64,000 nucleotides of DNA from Oscillatoria sp. FACHB-1406 (lineage in GTDB: Bacteria > Cyanobacteriota > Cyanobacteriia > Cyanobacteriales > Spirulinaceae): the NCBI RefSeq assembly GCF_014698145.1, contig NZ_JACJSM010000009.1:101680-165679 (forward strand), written 5' to 3'. The translations under genes and the position numbers were made by a program. Numbering within the stretch: the stretch's first letter is position 1; the number at the start of each line of letters is the position of its first letter. The notes below the pieces were generated by a model. It did no database searches, was not told the origin of the DNA, and saw only the letters and a list, made by a program, of their open reading frames with translations. This document shows positions 7,886 through 17,054 of this stretch, piece after piece.

Positions 7886-9082
7886 CCTCGCCGTTTCTGG
7901 TTGATAGCGAATTCCCGCTTGTTTTAGCCGTCCGATCGCTTCGCCGAGGCGATCGCAATCTGCAATTAAACTCAAGCGCACGTAGCCCTCTCCCGCTTCC
8001 CCAAAGGCATTTCCGGGCGTAAGAACAACCCCCGTTTTTTGCAGTACATCCAGCGCAAAATCCGTCGAACTCATCCCCACCGAACAAGGAACCCAAAGAT
8101 ACATCGTCGCCTTCGATTTTGGGATATCCCAGCCCAACTCTGAAAAACCTTGAATGACAAAATCGCGGCGAGTCCTATAGCGTTCTTGAACCTGGCTGAC
8201 GTAGGAATCGGGCAGTTCTAATGCCGTTTCTGCCGCTGTTTGAATGGCTGCAAAAATACCGTAGTCGAGATTCGTTTTCAGCGTTCGCAAGCCCTGAATA
8301 ATTTGCGAATTGCCAACAACAAACCCGACGCGCCAGCCCGCCATATTATAAGTTTTAGAGAGGGTATGAAATTCCACGCCAATTTCTTTAGCGCCTGGAA
8401 TTTCCAGCAAACTGGTCGGCTGATAGCCATCAAACGCGAGTTCGGCGTAGCAAAGATCGTGAACGAGAATAATTTCCCACTTGCGGGCGAAGGCAACAAT
8501 TTCCTCAAAAAATTCCCTCGGAGCCGTCGCAGCGGTAGGATTATTGGGATAGTTAAAGTAGAAAATTTTGGCGCGGCGGGCGACTTCATCGGGAATCTTC
8601 GTCAGATCGATCAGCCAATCTTGTTCGGCGCTGAGGTCGATCGCGTGAATTTTACCACCGGCAATTAGGGGGCCGCGAAAATGAGCGGGGTAGGAAGGAC
8701 TGGGAACGAGAACGAGATCGCCGGGATTAACATAAGCAAGGGCTAAATGACCGAGACCTTCTTTAGAGCCTAACAAAGGTAGAGCTTCGCTGTTAGGGTC
8801 GAGAGCCACGCCATAGCGACGATTGTACCAGCGCGCGATCGCGCTGCGAAAATTCGCCGTCCCTTCAAAGGGCGGATAGCCGTGATTTTTAGGGTCTGCC
8901 AACGCCGCCGTTACTGCATCGATAACGGGCTGGGGGGCCATACCATCGGGGTTGCCCATACCGAGGTCAATTAAATCTAAACCTTGTTCTCTAGCCCGGG
9001 CTTTAAGTTCGTCGAGGCGGGCAAAAACGTAAGGAGGTAGCGTACTCAGTCGTTGGGCGGGGGCAATCCAGTTCAAACTCAT
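7865..9082 (-). CDS. Class I/II PLP-dependent aminotransferase (AlaC/DapL-like)
   Basis: About 405 residues from ATG 9082 (MSLNWIAPAQRL). PLP fold-type I features are visible: DLGMGNPDG at the start of the small domain, FYFNYPNNPT (Asn and the PNNPT loop), VHDLCYAEL (Asp to the PLP nitrogen, Tyr), and the Schiff-base lysine in TLSKTYNMAGWRVGF. This subgroup contains alanine- and LL-diaminopimelate-type aminotransferases; the exact substrate is not determined. An in-frame ATG at 9115 would add 11 residues. The C-terminus (RFVIRNS) and stop are encoded by a heptamer repeat, so the native end may have been shifted by repeat insertion. Confidence 0.85.
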   Translation of the reverse strand: MSLNWIAPAQRLSTLPPYVFARLDELKARAREQGLDLIDLGMGNPDGMAPQPVIDAVTAALADPKNHGYPPFEGTANFRSAIARWYNRRYGVALDPNSEALPLLGSKEGLGHLALAYVNPGDLVLVPSPSYPAHFRGPLIAGGKIHAIDLSAEQDWLIDLTKIPDEVARRAKIFYFNYPNNPTAATAPREFFEEIVAFARKWEIILVHDLCYAELAFDGYQPTSLLEIPGAKEIGVEFHTLSKTYNMAGWRVGFVVGNSQIIQGLRTLKTNLDYGIFAAIQTAAETALELPDSYVSQVQERYRTRRDFVIQGFSELGWDIPKSKATMYLWVPCSVGMSSTDFALDVLQKTGVVLTPGNAFGEAGEGYVRLSLIADCDRLGEAIGRLKQAGIRYQPETARFVIRNS

Positions 9083-9363
9083 CAGCACAGGGAGGCGTGA
9101 AAGGGAAATTTTCATTCTCGCACGCTTGCGATCTCATTTCGCAATCTTCCCGCCTCGAGTTTTTATTTAAGTACGCGCGTAAGTAATTTAACCAAAATGG
9201 GAAAACTAGCTGTAGTTTTTAGAATCTCGACTCAGTACCTATCTTTCATTACGATCGCGCAATCGCTCGCACCGTCAACTTCACACCTATGCCTAAGATT
9301 GTCAATTTGCACCAATATTCGAGAAAAGAGCGCAAAAATCCTCATTCTGCAAGGGGCAGATTC

Positions 9364-9960
9364 ATGAATGCAACTGCACAACCCACTATCGCAACCGAGC
9401 GCCTAATTTTACGCCCTTTTACTTTAGATGATGCGCCGGACGTTCAGCGTTGGGCAGGCGATCGTGACATTGCTGCCTCAACTTTACGCATTCCCCATCC
9501 CTATCAAGATGGATTAGCCGAAGCTTGGATCGGTTCGCATCCTCAAGCTTTTAAAGAAGGGAAAGCCGTTCATTTTGCCGTCGTCGCGCGCGAAACAGAG
9601 CAATTGTGCGGTGCAGTCGGACTCGGACTTGATATCGCTAATATCCATGCCCAACTCGGCTATTGGATTGGCAAACCTTTTTGGGGACGAGGCTACTGCA
9701 CTGAAGCAGCTAAAGCTACGGTTCGCTATGGTTTTGCCGCCCTAAAATTGCATCGTATCTATGCCAACCACTTTACGCGGAATCCGGCTTCGGGACGAGT
9801 CATGCAAAAACTGGGCATGATGCACGAAGGGTGTCTGCGCCAGCATACTTGGAAGTGGGGCAATTTTGAAGATGTCGAACAGTACGGTTTGCTCAAAGCC
9901 GAGTGGCAATCGATGCGTTTTTTAGAAAAACCTAGAGCGATAGAAACCCCTCACAATTGA
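9364..9960 (+). CDS. GNAT family N-acetyltransferase (RimJ/RimL-like)
   Basis: 198 residues from ATG 9364, preceded by an AAGGGG ribosome-site-like run at about 9351. TERLILRPFTLDDAPDVQRW opens the fold, and GYWIGKPFWGRGYCTEAAKATVRYGF (shown here as motif: GxGYCTEA) is the acetyl-CoA pyrophosphate loop, followed by NPASGRVMQKLGMMHEG, typical of RimJ/RimL-type enzymes. These acetylate N-terminal amines of ribosomal proteins or small molecules in the cytosol. A longer frame begins at 9289, but those 25 residues (MPKIVNLHQYSRKER) do not resemble the family. It stands alone, divergent from the aminotransferase. Confidence 0.85.
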   Translation: MNATAQPTIATERLILRPFTLDDAPDVQRWAGDRDIAASTLRIPHPYQDGLAEAWIGSHPQAFKEGKAVHFAVVARETEQLCGAVGLGLDIANIHAQLGYWIGKPFWGRGYCTEAAKATVRYGFAALKLHRIYANHFTRNPASGRVMQKLGMMHEGCLRQHTWKWGNFEDVEQYGLLKAEWQSMRFLEKPRAIETPHN

Positions 9961-10070
9961 TCGCAAGGGATATAAAAGTACAAAGGTGGGCAATTTTGCT
10001 CACCTATAAGTAGAGACTTCGCCTTAAGGAAGCAATGAATTTGTACGAACGTTGTCAATTATCCATTGTC

Positions 10071-10162
10071 GAATGGCACTGACTTAAGGCTGGTGGGCGC
10101 TGCCCACCCTACGAAATATCAATGCTTTGGGTGATTTTTCAACTCTTATTTCAGTGCCATTC
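10071..10162. repeat. 92-bp element with 12-bp terminal inverted repeats
   Basis: GAATGGCACTGA (10071-10082) and TCAGTGCCATTC (10151-10162) are perfect inverse complements. Between them is a second hairpin, GGTGGGC (10092-10098) and GCCCACC (10102-10108), inside a 25-base word (10088-10112) that recurs exactly in inverse orientation at 26914-26938. It lies between the acetyltransferase and glutaredoxin genes, which converge here, so the hairpins could also end transcription. Confidence 0.6.
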
Positions 10163-10170
10163 ATCCATTG

Positions 10171-10440
10171 TCAATTATCAATACTGGCTTGTAACCAGGA
10201 ATCTAACTCGCCGCGATCTTCAAGTTCGTGCAAGTCATCGCATCCGCCGACGTGACGGTCGTTAATAAAAATTTGAGGCAAGGAACGCCGTCCGTTTGCC
10301 CGTTTTGCCATTTGAGCGCGCGCCGTTTCGTCGCCATCGATGCAATACTCAGTGAATTCAACTCCTTTTTCCTTGAGTAATGCTTTGGCTCGAATACAAA
10401 AGGGGCATCGACTCCAAGTATAAATTTCAACTTTTGCCAT
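10171..10440 (-). CDS. grxC: Glutaredoxin 3 type (GrxC)
   Basis: 89 residues. The dithiol active site CPFC sits at about 12-15 (YTWSRCPFCIRAKALL), the cis-proline loop is RSLPQIFIND (about 55-64), and GGCDDLHELE binds glutathione. This is a full-length class I glutaredoxin that reduces disulfides and glutathionylated proteins in the cytosol. It starts at ATG 10440 and is followed upstream (in genome order) by the VTE6-like gene on the same strand, 56 bp away, so the two may share transcription. Confidence 0.92.
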   Translation of the reverse strand: MAKVEIYTWSRCPFCIRAKALLKEKGVEFTEYCIDGDETARAQMAKRANGRRSLPQIFINDRHVGGCDDLHELEDRGELDSWLQASIDN

Positions 10441-10496
10441 ACGGTTTGCTACGAAATATTAATTTATAGTTAATATTAAACTCTATTTTGCCTTTT

Positions 10497-11246
10497 TCAG
10501 GTATAGAGATTAAGACTTATAAGGGCAAGGCGCAAGGCGATCGCGACGGCAGCCCCGATCGCGGTATTAATAATATTAACCACTTCATTGGTCAGCCAAT
10601 CGAATTTTGCTTGTAGGGTTGCACCGATAACGCTTTCTAGGTTAGTGGCGACAAAGGCAGCGAGAAGACAGCACAGAATATCCCACGGCGCGATTAACCT
10701 AATTGCGAGCGCCAAAACCGCGATCGCGCCCGAACCAACAATTCCCGCGATCGTTCCCTCCAAGCTTACCGCGCCTTCGGTTCCCCTGGCTACGGGTTGC
10801 AGCGTCGTAATCAAAAAAGTGCGTTTTCCGTAAGCTTTCCCAACTTCACTCGCTGTGGTATCCGAAAGTTTGGTACTGAAACTCGCCACGTAACCCAGAA
10901 TAGCTAAAGCGCGCGCCGTAGGAGGAATAAATAAGGTTGCTAGCGCGCAAATTGCTGCCGTTAGCGCCGAACCCCAAACATTTTCCGGTCCGCGCGCGCC
11001 AGAACGCTTTTCGGCAATGCCTGCGGCTTCTTTTTCCTTCATTCCGATATAGGTTACCGCCGAACCGACTAAAAAATAAAAGGCGACGACAACGTAACCC
11101 TGCCATCCTAGCGTTCCCCACACGATAACGCCTAAGAGTCCGGCATTGAGAATCCCAGCAGGAGTCAGTAACTTTTTGGGGGCGAACCACACCAAGCTTA
11201 ATAAAACGGTGTTAAGCAGGATGCCGACAATCCAAGGATTTGTCAT
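10497..11246 (-). CDS. DUF92/TIGR00297 membrane protein, VTE6-like phytyl-phosphate kinase
   Basis: 249 residues with six to seven membrane segments. GTLGWQGYVVVAFYFLVGSAVTYIG, the RGPENVWGSALTAA region (about 85-98), SFSTKLSDTTASEVGKAYGKRTFLIT and EGAVSLEGT are diagnostic for the TIGR00297/DUF92 family. Plant VTE6 and a cyanobacterial homologue of this family phosphorylate phytyl phosphate to phytyl diphosphate, salvaging chlorophyll-derived phytol for tocopherol and phylloquinone. The assignment to that reaction rests on family membership. Starts at ATG 11246; it lies upstream of grxC on the same strand. Confidence 0.82.
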   Translation of the reverse strand: MTNPWIVGILLNTVLLSLVWFAPKKLLTPAGILNAGLLGVIVWGTLGWQGYVVVAFYFLVGSAVTYIGMKEKEAAGIAEKRSGARGPENVWGSALTAAICALATLFIPPTARALAILGYVASFSTKLSDTTASEVGKAYGKRTFLITTLQPVARGTEGAVSLEGTIAGIVGSGAIAVLALAIRLIAPWDILCCLLAAFVATNLESVIGATLQAKFDWLTNEVVNIINTAIGAAVAIALRLALISLNLYT

Positions 11247-11250
11247 GTTA

Positions 11251-11335
11251 ATGAGTTATGAGTTATGAGTTATGAGTGGTGAGTAATAAATTACGAACTA
11301 CGAATTACGAATTACGAATTACGAATTACGAATTA
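11251..11335. repeat. Two adjoining heptamer arrays (TTATGAG and ATTACGA)
   Basis: The left part carries about three to four GAGTTAT units, and the right part about six ATTACGA units in a row. The right end runs into the ferrous permease gene, giving its last codon TCG and stop TAA. The arrays fill the whole spacer between two same-strand genes. They belong to the cyanobacterial STRR class of 7-bp repeats. Confidence 0.75.
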
Positions 11336-12285
11336 GTGTTAAGTTCTAAACTGCGAAAATAAATGCTGCCGACCCAGCCGAGAAAGGCAAGATAAGCGAT
11401 CGCTTGACCTAAGAATAACGTTTGTCGGTAGCCGAATAAGGTTTTTAGCAAAATTCCGGGAAATTGTTTGTCGGGTAGGGTTTGCGAGAAGTCCCACAAT
11501 TGCGGCCCTAATAGGCAAGATGCACGATTAGAGAAGCATAATACTGAATATTGCGGGTCGATTTGTCCTGAAAGCGCGATCGCGGCATCCAAATGCTTGA
11601 GCGCACCGATAACTAAACCGCCGACAATTAACAGTAAGAAAATTCCCATCACTTGGAAAAAGCGGCGGATGTTGATTTTAACGCCGAAGCGAAATAGGGC
11701 AAATCCCATCAACGCCGCAGAAGTTAGCCCTAGTATCGCACCGACAGCCGGAGAAACCCAGCCGCGCTGAAATTGGGCGGCAATAAAGAGGACGGTTTCA
11801 AAGCCTTCTCGCGCGACGGCGATAAAAATGAGGGCAAATACGCCCCAAGCTGCATTGTTAGTATTTTCTAATGCTGCCGCGATCGCGCCCTCGACTTCTG
11901 CTTTTAACGACTTCGCTTGCTGCGTCATCCATACCAGCATCCAACTCAACATCGCGATCGCAAAAATTCCCAATCCCGCTTCCAACAATTCCTTAAAAAC
12001 CGGCGCGTATAGCGCATTTGAGGCAGCAAGTTGTTGGAGAAGGCCACCTAAGATTGCTCCAAGCAACACCGAAGCTAAAATACCACCGAGAATGCCCAAT
12101 TGCACCGAGCGATACAGTTGCGTTTGCTGGGCTTTTTGCAAACAAGCACAGACAATCCCCACCACTAAAGCCGCTTCAAACCCTTCTCGTAGCGTCACTA
12201 GGAAAGTGGGTAAAGCGGCACTCGACGCGATCGCATTTAACCCCAATCCCCCTCCAGTCCCCATAAGCATCGTAGCTGACAACAT
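11326..12285 (-). CDS. FTR1 family high-affinity iron permease
   Basis: 319 residues from ATG 12285, with seven hydrophobic segments. Two REGFE iron-binding motifs are present: TLREGFEAALVVG (about 32-44) and VAREGFETVLF (about 158-168), as in FTR1/EfeU permeases that move iron across the inner membrane. No peroxidase (EfeB) or cupredoxin (EfeO) partner is adjacent. The hydrophilic loop at about 232-262 (LKHLDAAIALSGQIDPQY) is a feature of the cyanobacterial branch. The start is divergent from ndhD. The stop codon is supplied by a heptamer repeat. Confidence 0.88.
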   Translation of the reverse strand: MLSATMLMGTGGGLGLNAIASSAALPTFLVTLREGFEAALVVGIVCACLQKAQQTQLYRSVQLGILGGILASVLLGAILGGLLQQLAASNALYAPVFKELLEAGLGIFAIAMLSWMLVWMTQQAKSLKAEVEGAIAAALENTNNAAWGVFALIFIAVAREGFETVLFIAAQFQRGWVSPAVGAILGLTSAALMGFALFRFGVKINIRRFFQVMGIFLLLIVGGLVIGALKHLDAAIALSGQIDPQYSVLCFSNRASCLLGPQLWDFSQTLPDKQFPGILLKTLFGYRQTLFLGQAIAYLAFLGWVGSIYFRSLELNTNS

Positions 12286-12460
12286 CTTCTCTTCTGTCTC
12301 CTAAACTTTCAGATGCGCGACTTGACGCAACTTAAGCAGTCTTCTACCAACCTGGATCGAGAGCGCTCCCTCCTTATCTTGACACGCTTTACCAAGTTCG
12401 TTCGACGCTCGATACGCTTACATTTGATATTTTTCACAAAAATCGATCCCAAAGATCTAT

Positions 12461-12490
12461 TTTACAATTGTTCACAAAACTTAGTAGAAT
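12461..12490 (+). promoter_or_regulatory. Candidate sigma-70-type promoter of ndhD
   Basis: TTTACA (12461-12466) and TAGAAT (12485-12490) are separated by 18 bp and lie 35 bp before the ndhD start codon. The stretch is AT-rich and also holds TTCACAAA repeats. The assignment is by consensus likeness only. Confidence 0.4.
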
Positions 12491-12524
12491 AGAGGCAACA
12501 CACAACTAAGTATTTTTGCTCACC

Positions 12525-14210
12525 ATGACAGCGGATGGATTCCCCTGGCTGACCGCGATTGTTTCGCTCCCTCTCATCGCATCCTTAATCATCCCCATCG
12601 TCCCCTCGAAAGGTGGCAAGCGAGTGCGTTGGTATGCCCTGAGCGTTGGCATCGCAGACTTTGTGCTCATGTGCTTCGCTTTCTCCCAACATTACGACGC
12701 GAGCAAGTCAACCTTTCAAATGGTTGAAAAATTCGCTTGGATGCCTCAATTAGGTTTAAACTGGACGCTTTCTGTTGATGGCGTTTCGATGCCCCTAGTC
12801 TTGTTAGCCGGATTTGTTACGACTTTAGCCATGTACTCCGCTTGGCAAGTCAATGTCAAACCCCACCTCTTCTACTTTCTGATGTTGGTGCTGTACTCGG
12901 CTCAAATTGGGGTATTCGTCGCCCAAGACTTGCTCCTGCTTTTCATCATGTGGGAGATCGAACTCATTCCGGTTTACCTGTTGGTTTCCATCTGGGGCGG
13001 GCCGAAACGTCGCTACGCTGCAACTAAATTCCTACTGTATACCGCTGCTGCTTCCATTTTTATCCTCGTCGCAGCATTAGGAATGGGACTTTACGGCGGC
13101 GGCAACTTAACCTTTGATATCGTCGAACTCGGTGCGAAAAATTACCCCCTCGCCCTCGAACTTCTTTTATACGCAGGATTGCTCGTTGCCTTCGGGGTTA
13201 AACTTGCAATCTTCCCCCTCCACACTTGGCTTCCTGACGCGCACGGCGAAGCTTCTGCACCTGTCTCGATGATTTTAGCGGGTGTGTTATTGAAAATGGG
13301 CGGCTACGGCTTAATTCGCTTAAACATGGGACTGTTAGGCGACGCTCACGTTTACTTTGCTCCGATTCTCGCAACCCTCGGTGTCATCAACATTATTTAC
13401 GGCGCGCTAACGTCCTTCGGACAGGCGAATATGAAACGCCGTCTGGCTTACTCCTCTGTCTCTCATATGGGCTTCGTGCTGCTGGGTATCGCTTCCTTTA
13501 CGGACTTAGGCATTAGCGGCGCGATGCTACAAATGCTATCCCACGGCTTAATCGCTTCCTTATTGTTCTTCCTGGCGGGCGTAACTTACGATCGAACTCA
13601 CACCCTGATGATGGACGAAATGAGCGGTATCGGCACGCTGATGCCCAAAGTTTTCGCCCTCTTCACCGCTGGCGCGATGGCTTCCCTCGCCCTACCCGGA
13701 ATGAGCGGTTTCGCTAGCGAACTTTCGGTGTTCGTCGGTTTAACCACCAGCGATATCTACAGTTCTTCCTTCCGTACCGTGACTGTCTTCCTCTCAGCGG
13801 TTGGATTGATTCTCACGCCGATTTATCTGCTGAACTTGCTGCGCCAAGTCTTCTATAACTGCGGTTCCGATCTCAGTTGCGGAATTTCGCCGGCCAACAA
13901 GAACGGAAATGAAGAGGCGGTTTGTTTCGGAACCAGTTGCGTATTACCTTCAGAAGCGCATTACAACGATGCTAGCCTGCGCGAGGTGTTTATTGCCGCT
14001 TGCTTCTTAATTCCGATTATCGGGATTGGGTTCTATCCCAACTTGGCGATGAAGGTGTACGATGCAACGACGGTAGCAATTAATGCTGAAGTTCGTCAGG
14101 CTCATACGGAAATCGCCCATACTAATCCTCGAATTTATGCTGATAATGTGTTATCGCTGCCCTCAACGTTAAAGCCTGAAGTTGCAACGCTTGCGGGTAT
14201 TGTCAAATAA
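12525..14210 (+). CDS. ndhD: NAD(P)H-quinone oxidoreductase chain 4, NdhD1 type
   Basis: 561 residues from ATG 12525, with about 14 membrane helices. [12 protein letters not shown] (the glutamate in helix 5), [28 protein letters not shown] and [16 protein letters not shown] are the proton-pumping antiporter-type motifs of NuoM/NdhD. The long C-terminal loop with [25 protein letters not shown] matches the NdhD1 type, the subunit of the respiratory/cyclic NDH-1L complex in the thylakoid membrane rather than the CO2-uptake NdhD3/D4. It is present as a single gene without an adjacent ndhF; a candidate promoter and terminator flank it. Confidence 0.93.
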   Translation: MTADGFPWLTAIVSLPLIASLIIPIVPSKGGKRVRWYALSVGIADFVLMCFAFSQHYDASKSTFQMVEKFAWMPQLGLNWTLSVDGVSMPLVLLAGFVTTLAMYSAWQVNVKPHLFYFLMLVLYSAQIGVFVAQDLLLLFIMWEIELIPVYLLVSIWGGPKRRYAATKFLLYTAAASIFILVAALGMGLYGGGNLTFDIVELGAKNYPLALELLLYAGLLVAFGVKLAIFPLHTWLPDAHGEASAPVSMILAGVLLKMGGYGLIRLNMGLLGDAHVYFAPILATLGVINIIYGALTSFGQANMKRRLAYSSVSHMGFVLLGIASFTDLGISGAMLQMLSHGLIASLLFFLAGVTYDRTHTLMMDEMSGIGTLMPKVFALFTAGAMASLALPGMSGFASELSVFVGLTTSDIYSSSFRTVTVFLSAVGLILTPIYLLNLLRQVFYNCGSDLSCGISPANKNGNEEAVCFGTSCVLPSEAHYNDASLREVFIAACFLIPIIGIGFYPNLAMKVYDATTVAINAEVRQAHTEIAHTNPRIYADNVLSLPSTLKPEVATLAGIVK

Positions 14211-14235
14211 AGTTTCGAGACTCTCTGTTTAAATG

Positions 14236-14267
14236 CGATCGCACCCCAAAAGTGCGATCGTTTTTTT
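14236..14267 (+). terminator. Rho-independent-type terminator after ndhD
   Basis: A perfect 9-bp stem, CGATCGCAC (14236-14244) and GTGCGATCG (14252-14260), with a 7-nt loop is followed by seven T residues, 26 bp after the ndhD stop codon. The stem contains a HIP1 core (CGATCG) in each arm. Confidence 0.85.
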
Positions 14268-14323
14268 GCTTAAACTTCCCTATTTCCCGCTCGGAGAAAG
14301 GAAAGACCTTTAGCCTCGCCCCC

Positions 14324-14836
14324 TTAGCGGATTTGCGTAATGCGCAGGGTATAGGGGAAATATTTATCTTTTTGGTAGGAACCGATCCAAATTTCGTAGG
14401 TTCCTTCTTGCCATTGACCGCCAATCCCGGGATTTTTGCCGGTGATATCGTCGTTGCACCAAGCGCCGCCGGGACCTTTAACTGTCATGGTGGTGTCTGT
14501 GTCTTCGGAACTATTAACTTCAATGCTGAGAAAGTCAAAAAAGCTGGTGAGCGTAAGGGTATGATCGGGGGAGCTATCCATAAAGCCGACGCAGGGTCCG
14601 GTGGCTGTCTCAGCGCGCCCTGAAATTTCGCGAGCGGGAAACTGACCGCCGCTAATCCCGCGCAGGATAACGGGATCGGGTGAAAAGCTGGGGCTGACGG
14701 TGGCGTTTTCAAAGATAGGGGGCGATTGCGCAAGCGCACGTTCCGAGCATAACTCGAAGGCAATTCCTGCAAGCGAGGCGAGAAGGGGGAGGGAGAAGCG
14801 TTGAAGTTGGCGGTTGCGAGAGACTGAGTTGACCAT
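14324..14836 (-). CDS. Secreted pre-peptidase-like beta protein, unknown
   Basis: 170 residues with a signal peptide (FSLPLLASLAGIAFELCSERALAQSP). The mature part is beta-rich: FMDSSPDHTLTLTSFFDFLSIEV, DTDTTMTVKGPGGAWCNDDITGKNPGI and GTYEIWIGSY resemble bacterial pre-peptidase C-terminal or calcium-binding jelly-roll modules (a DTxxxxxGP..CxDD pattern). It lies 107 bp downstream of the TpsB gene on the same strand, so both may be one transcript. Whether the pore and this protein cooperate is unknown; it has no TPS targeting domain. Confidence 0.65.
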   Translation of the reverse strand: MVNSVSRNRQLQRFSLPLLASLAGIAFELCSERALAQSPPIFENATVSPSFSPDPVILRGISGGQFPAREISGRAETATGPCVGFMDSSPDHTLTLTSFFDFLSIEVNSSEDTDTTMTVKGPGGAWCNDDITGKNPGIGGQWQEGTYEIWIGSYQKDKYFPYTLRITQIR

Positions 14837-14942
14837 GCCGGGTTGCGAATAGCGCGTTGATAGAGTGGTGGAAAACTAGACGATTGCGATTGACGCGAAG
14901 CGCGAGACATTTGTTTCGTTTGAAATCGCTCGAATCTGCATC

Positions 14943-16820
14943 TTAAAATAAACGATAGCGAAGCGAAAAGTATAAGCCATTATCCTGCCAGGTGCGCCGT
15001 TGAGTATTGGTTGAGGTTAGGGGAATCCCCCAATCTAAACGCATCTGCAAGCGATCGCTTTGTTCCCAGCGCAGTCCCAAACCGATCCCGGCTATCGTTT
15101 CGGTGGCTGTCGCCCCATCTGTCGCCCAAGCTAAGCCAAAATCGACAAAGGGCGAGACTTGCAGCAGTCCTTGAATGCTGGGAACGCGCAAAATGGGAAT
15201 GCGCCCTTCTGCCGATACTAGCCAACCGCTGTCGGCGAGGGCATAATCTTGGCGGTAGCCGCGCACGGTATCGCTGCCTCCTAAGCCGAACTGTTCTAAG
15301 GTTAGCAGGGAGCGATCGGCAATTTGCAAGTCGGTTCGCAATAACAGGAGTGTTTCGGGGGCAAGCAGTCGCACCCATTGCGCTTGTCCGCGCCAGGTGA
15401 AGAAGTTGCTGTCGGGCGGATCGGCGTTTTGAGTGGAATCGAACCAGGGTACGCCGAAACTGAATTGGGAACGCGCGGCAAACACTTCGCGATCGCTGCG
15501 ATTAACCCATTCTTGATAGAAGCGCAGGGCAGTCACCTTGGTGCGTCCTTCGCTATCGGCTCCGGGAGAGAGGGGAAAGCCATCGAGATCGGGTAAGATG
15601 CCGAGGGCGGTTTGACTGGTTTGGTGGGAGAGGGTAAAGCCGAGGGCGAATTCTTGATTGGGGGTTTGCAGCAGGGGTTGGCGCAAGCTGAGTTCGTAGT
15701 AGCGCGATCGCGAGGTGATATCGAGGATTTCAAAGGCGGGTTCGATGACTTTACTCAGGGAAGTCCCAAAGGAAAAGCGTAATGTGCCGTTGCGCGGATT
15801 GAGGGGGACGGTATAGCTGAGATCGAGGCTATTGCTGCCGTCGGTATTGCTATAACTGGCGCTCAGGCGATCGCCGATCCCCAGGAAGTTGGCTTCTGTT
15901 GCTTCGACACCGCGCCGAAAACTGCCGACATTGGGGGAACGGCTGTTATTGAGGACGACATCGAAGTTAAAGGTTTTGGCTTCAGCGATTGTAACGTTGA
16001 GAACATTAAAGCCAGTTCGCGTTCCTGCGGATAATTCCGCCGAAATACTACCAATTAGGGGATCGAGTTGCAGGAGTTGCAAGCCTTCTCGCAAGCGATC
16101 GATGTTTAAGGGAGTATCGGCGGCGAGGGCGAGGCGACTTTCGATATAACCGGGATTGAGTCGCCGCGTTCCCTGGATGTTGATGGCTTCGAGTCCCCCT
16201 TCAATGACTTGAATGGTTATGGTTCTGTCGGTTAGTTCTTGGGGGGGAATGATTGCACCCGTTGTGATGTAGTTGCGATCGATATAGTATTGAGCGATCA
16301 GCGATCGCACCTGCAAGAGTTCGGCAAAGCTCAGCGGGCGACCTAAAAAATCTTTGGTTATCTCGTCAACTTCTTCCTGCGACAAAATCGTGCTGCCCAC
16401 CACCTCGAAGCGATCGACCTCAAAAGGTGTAGTGTCTGCTTGGGGCGGCGGAGTTTCAGGCATCGTTCCCGGCGGCGGCAACAACTCTTCGGGCGGCGGC
16501 AGTTGCGGCGGCGACTCGGGCGCGGGCTGCGGCGCAGTCGAAGGCGGTTCTGGTGGAAGCGGCTCGATCGCGGGCAAATTTACACCCGGCACTGTTACCG
16601 GGCGCTGAGCCATCTCAAAATTCAATTCCGAGCCATTGACAATTTCTAAGTCTTGTGATATAAACCTTTTTTCCGGTGGGAAGGTAGCTTCGTATTCCCC
16701 TTGCTGCGCTGTCGCTCCTGCGATCGCTTCTCCAACACCCAGCCCAGAAATGTGAACCCACGCACAAACTGCCCAGACTCCAACGCGCGCCAAGGGATTG
16801 AATCTGATGTTAACGGGCAT
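14943..16820 (-). CDS. Two-partner secretion pore, ShlB/FhaC (TpsB) family
   Basis: About 625 residues from ATG 16820. After a signal-peptide-like start (VGVWAVCAWVHISGLGVGEAIAGA) comes a proline-rich linker (about 88-130), then a POTRA-2 domain (about 133-205: VDRFEVVGSTILSQEEV ... NYITTGAIIPPQ ... ITIQVIEG), a second POTRA (about 206-280) and a 16-strand-type barrel ending in LRYRLF, the terminal aromatic needed for BAM insertion. GLGGSDTVRGYRQDY (about 505-520) holds the conserved VRGY motif of barrel loop L6. Such proteins export large TpsA adhesins across the outer membrane. No TpsA gene is present in the neighbourhood. Confidence 0.88.
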   Translation of the reverse strand: MPVNIRFNPLARVGVWAVCAWVHISGLGVGEAIAGATAQQGEYEATFPPEKRFISQDLEIVNGSELNFEMAQRPVTVPGVNLPAIEPLPPEPPSTAPQPAPESPPQLPPPEELLPPPGTMPETPPPQADTTPFEVDRFEVVGSTILSQEEVDEITKDFLGRPLSFAELLQVRSLIAQYYIDRNYITTGAIIPPQELTDRTITIQVIEGGLEAINIQGTRRLNPGYIESRLALAADTPLNIDRLREGLQLLQLDPLIGSISAELSAGTRTGFNVLNVTIAEAKTFNFDVVLNNSRSPNVGSFRRGVEATEANFLGIGDRLSASYSNTDGSNSLDLSYTVPLNPRNGTLRFSFGTSLSKVIEPAFEILDITSRSRYYELSLRQPLLQTPNQEFALGFTLSHQTSQTALGILPDLDGFPLSPGADSEGRTKVTALRFYQEWVNRSDREVFAARSQFSFGVPWFDSTQNADPPDSNFFTWRGQAQWVRLLAPETLLLLRTDLQIADRSLLTLEQFGLGGSDTVRGYRQDYALADSGWLVSAEGRIPILRVPSIQGLLQVSPFVDFGLAWATDGATATETIAGIGLGLRWEQSDRLQMRLDWGIPLTSTNTQRRTWQDNGLYFSLRYRLF

Positions 16821-17054
16821 AGACAACGTTTGATCCTAAAGTTTTGCCCCCGCGAGCGGTAGAAAGCCTCAATGCCTCAAACCCTTTTGTATCTTACCGT
16901 CTAAAGCCCGGTTTTTAGGCAGTAATTAGGAGATAGGGTAAGCTCAATTCACCCATTCAGGACTTTAAAATCCAAATTGAAGCAACCGGGAGACGGGAGG
17001 ACGGCGCGAGCGTTCTTCTCACCTCCGAACCCCCAACTCCCAATCCAGTTCGGA

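Noticed and set aside
8240..8668. 142-residue plus-strand frame inside the aminotransferase gene
   Set aside because: Antisense to conserved PLP-binding motifs; no own features.
15011..15400. Long plus-strand frames inside the TpsB gene
   Set aside because: They are antisense frames of a GC-rich coding region; basic-rich composition without domain features.
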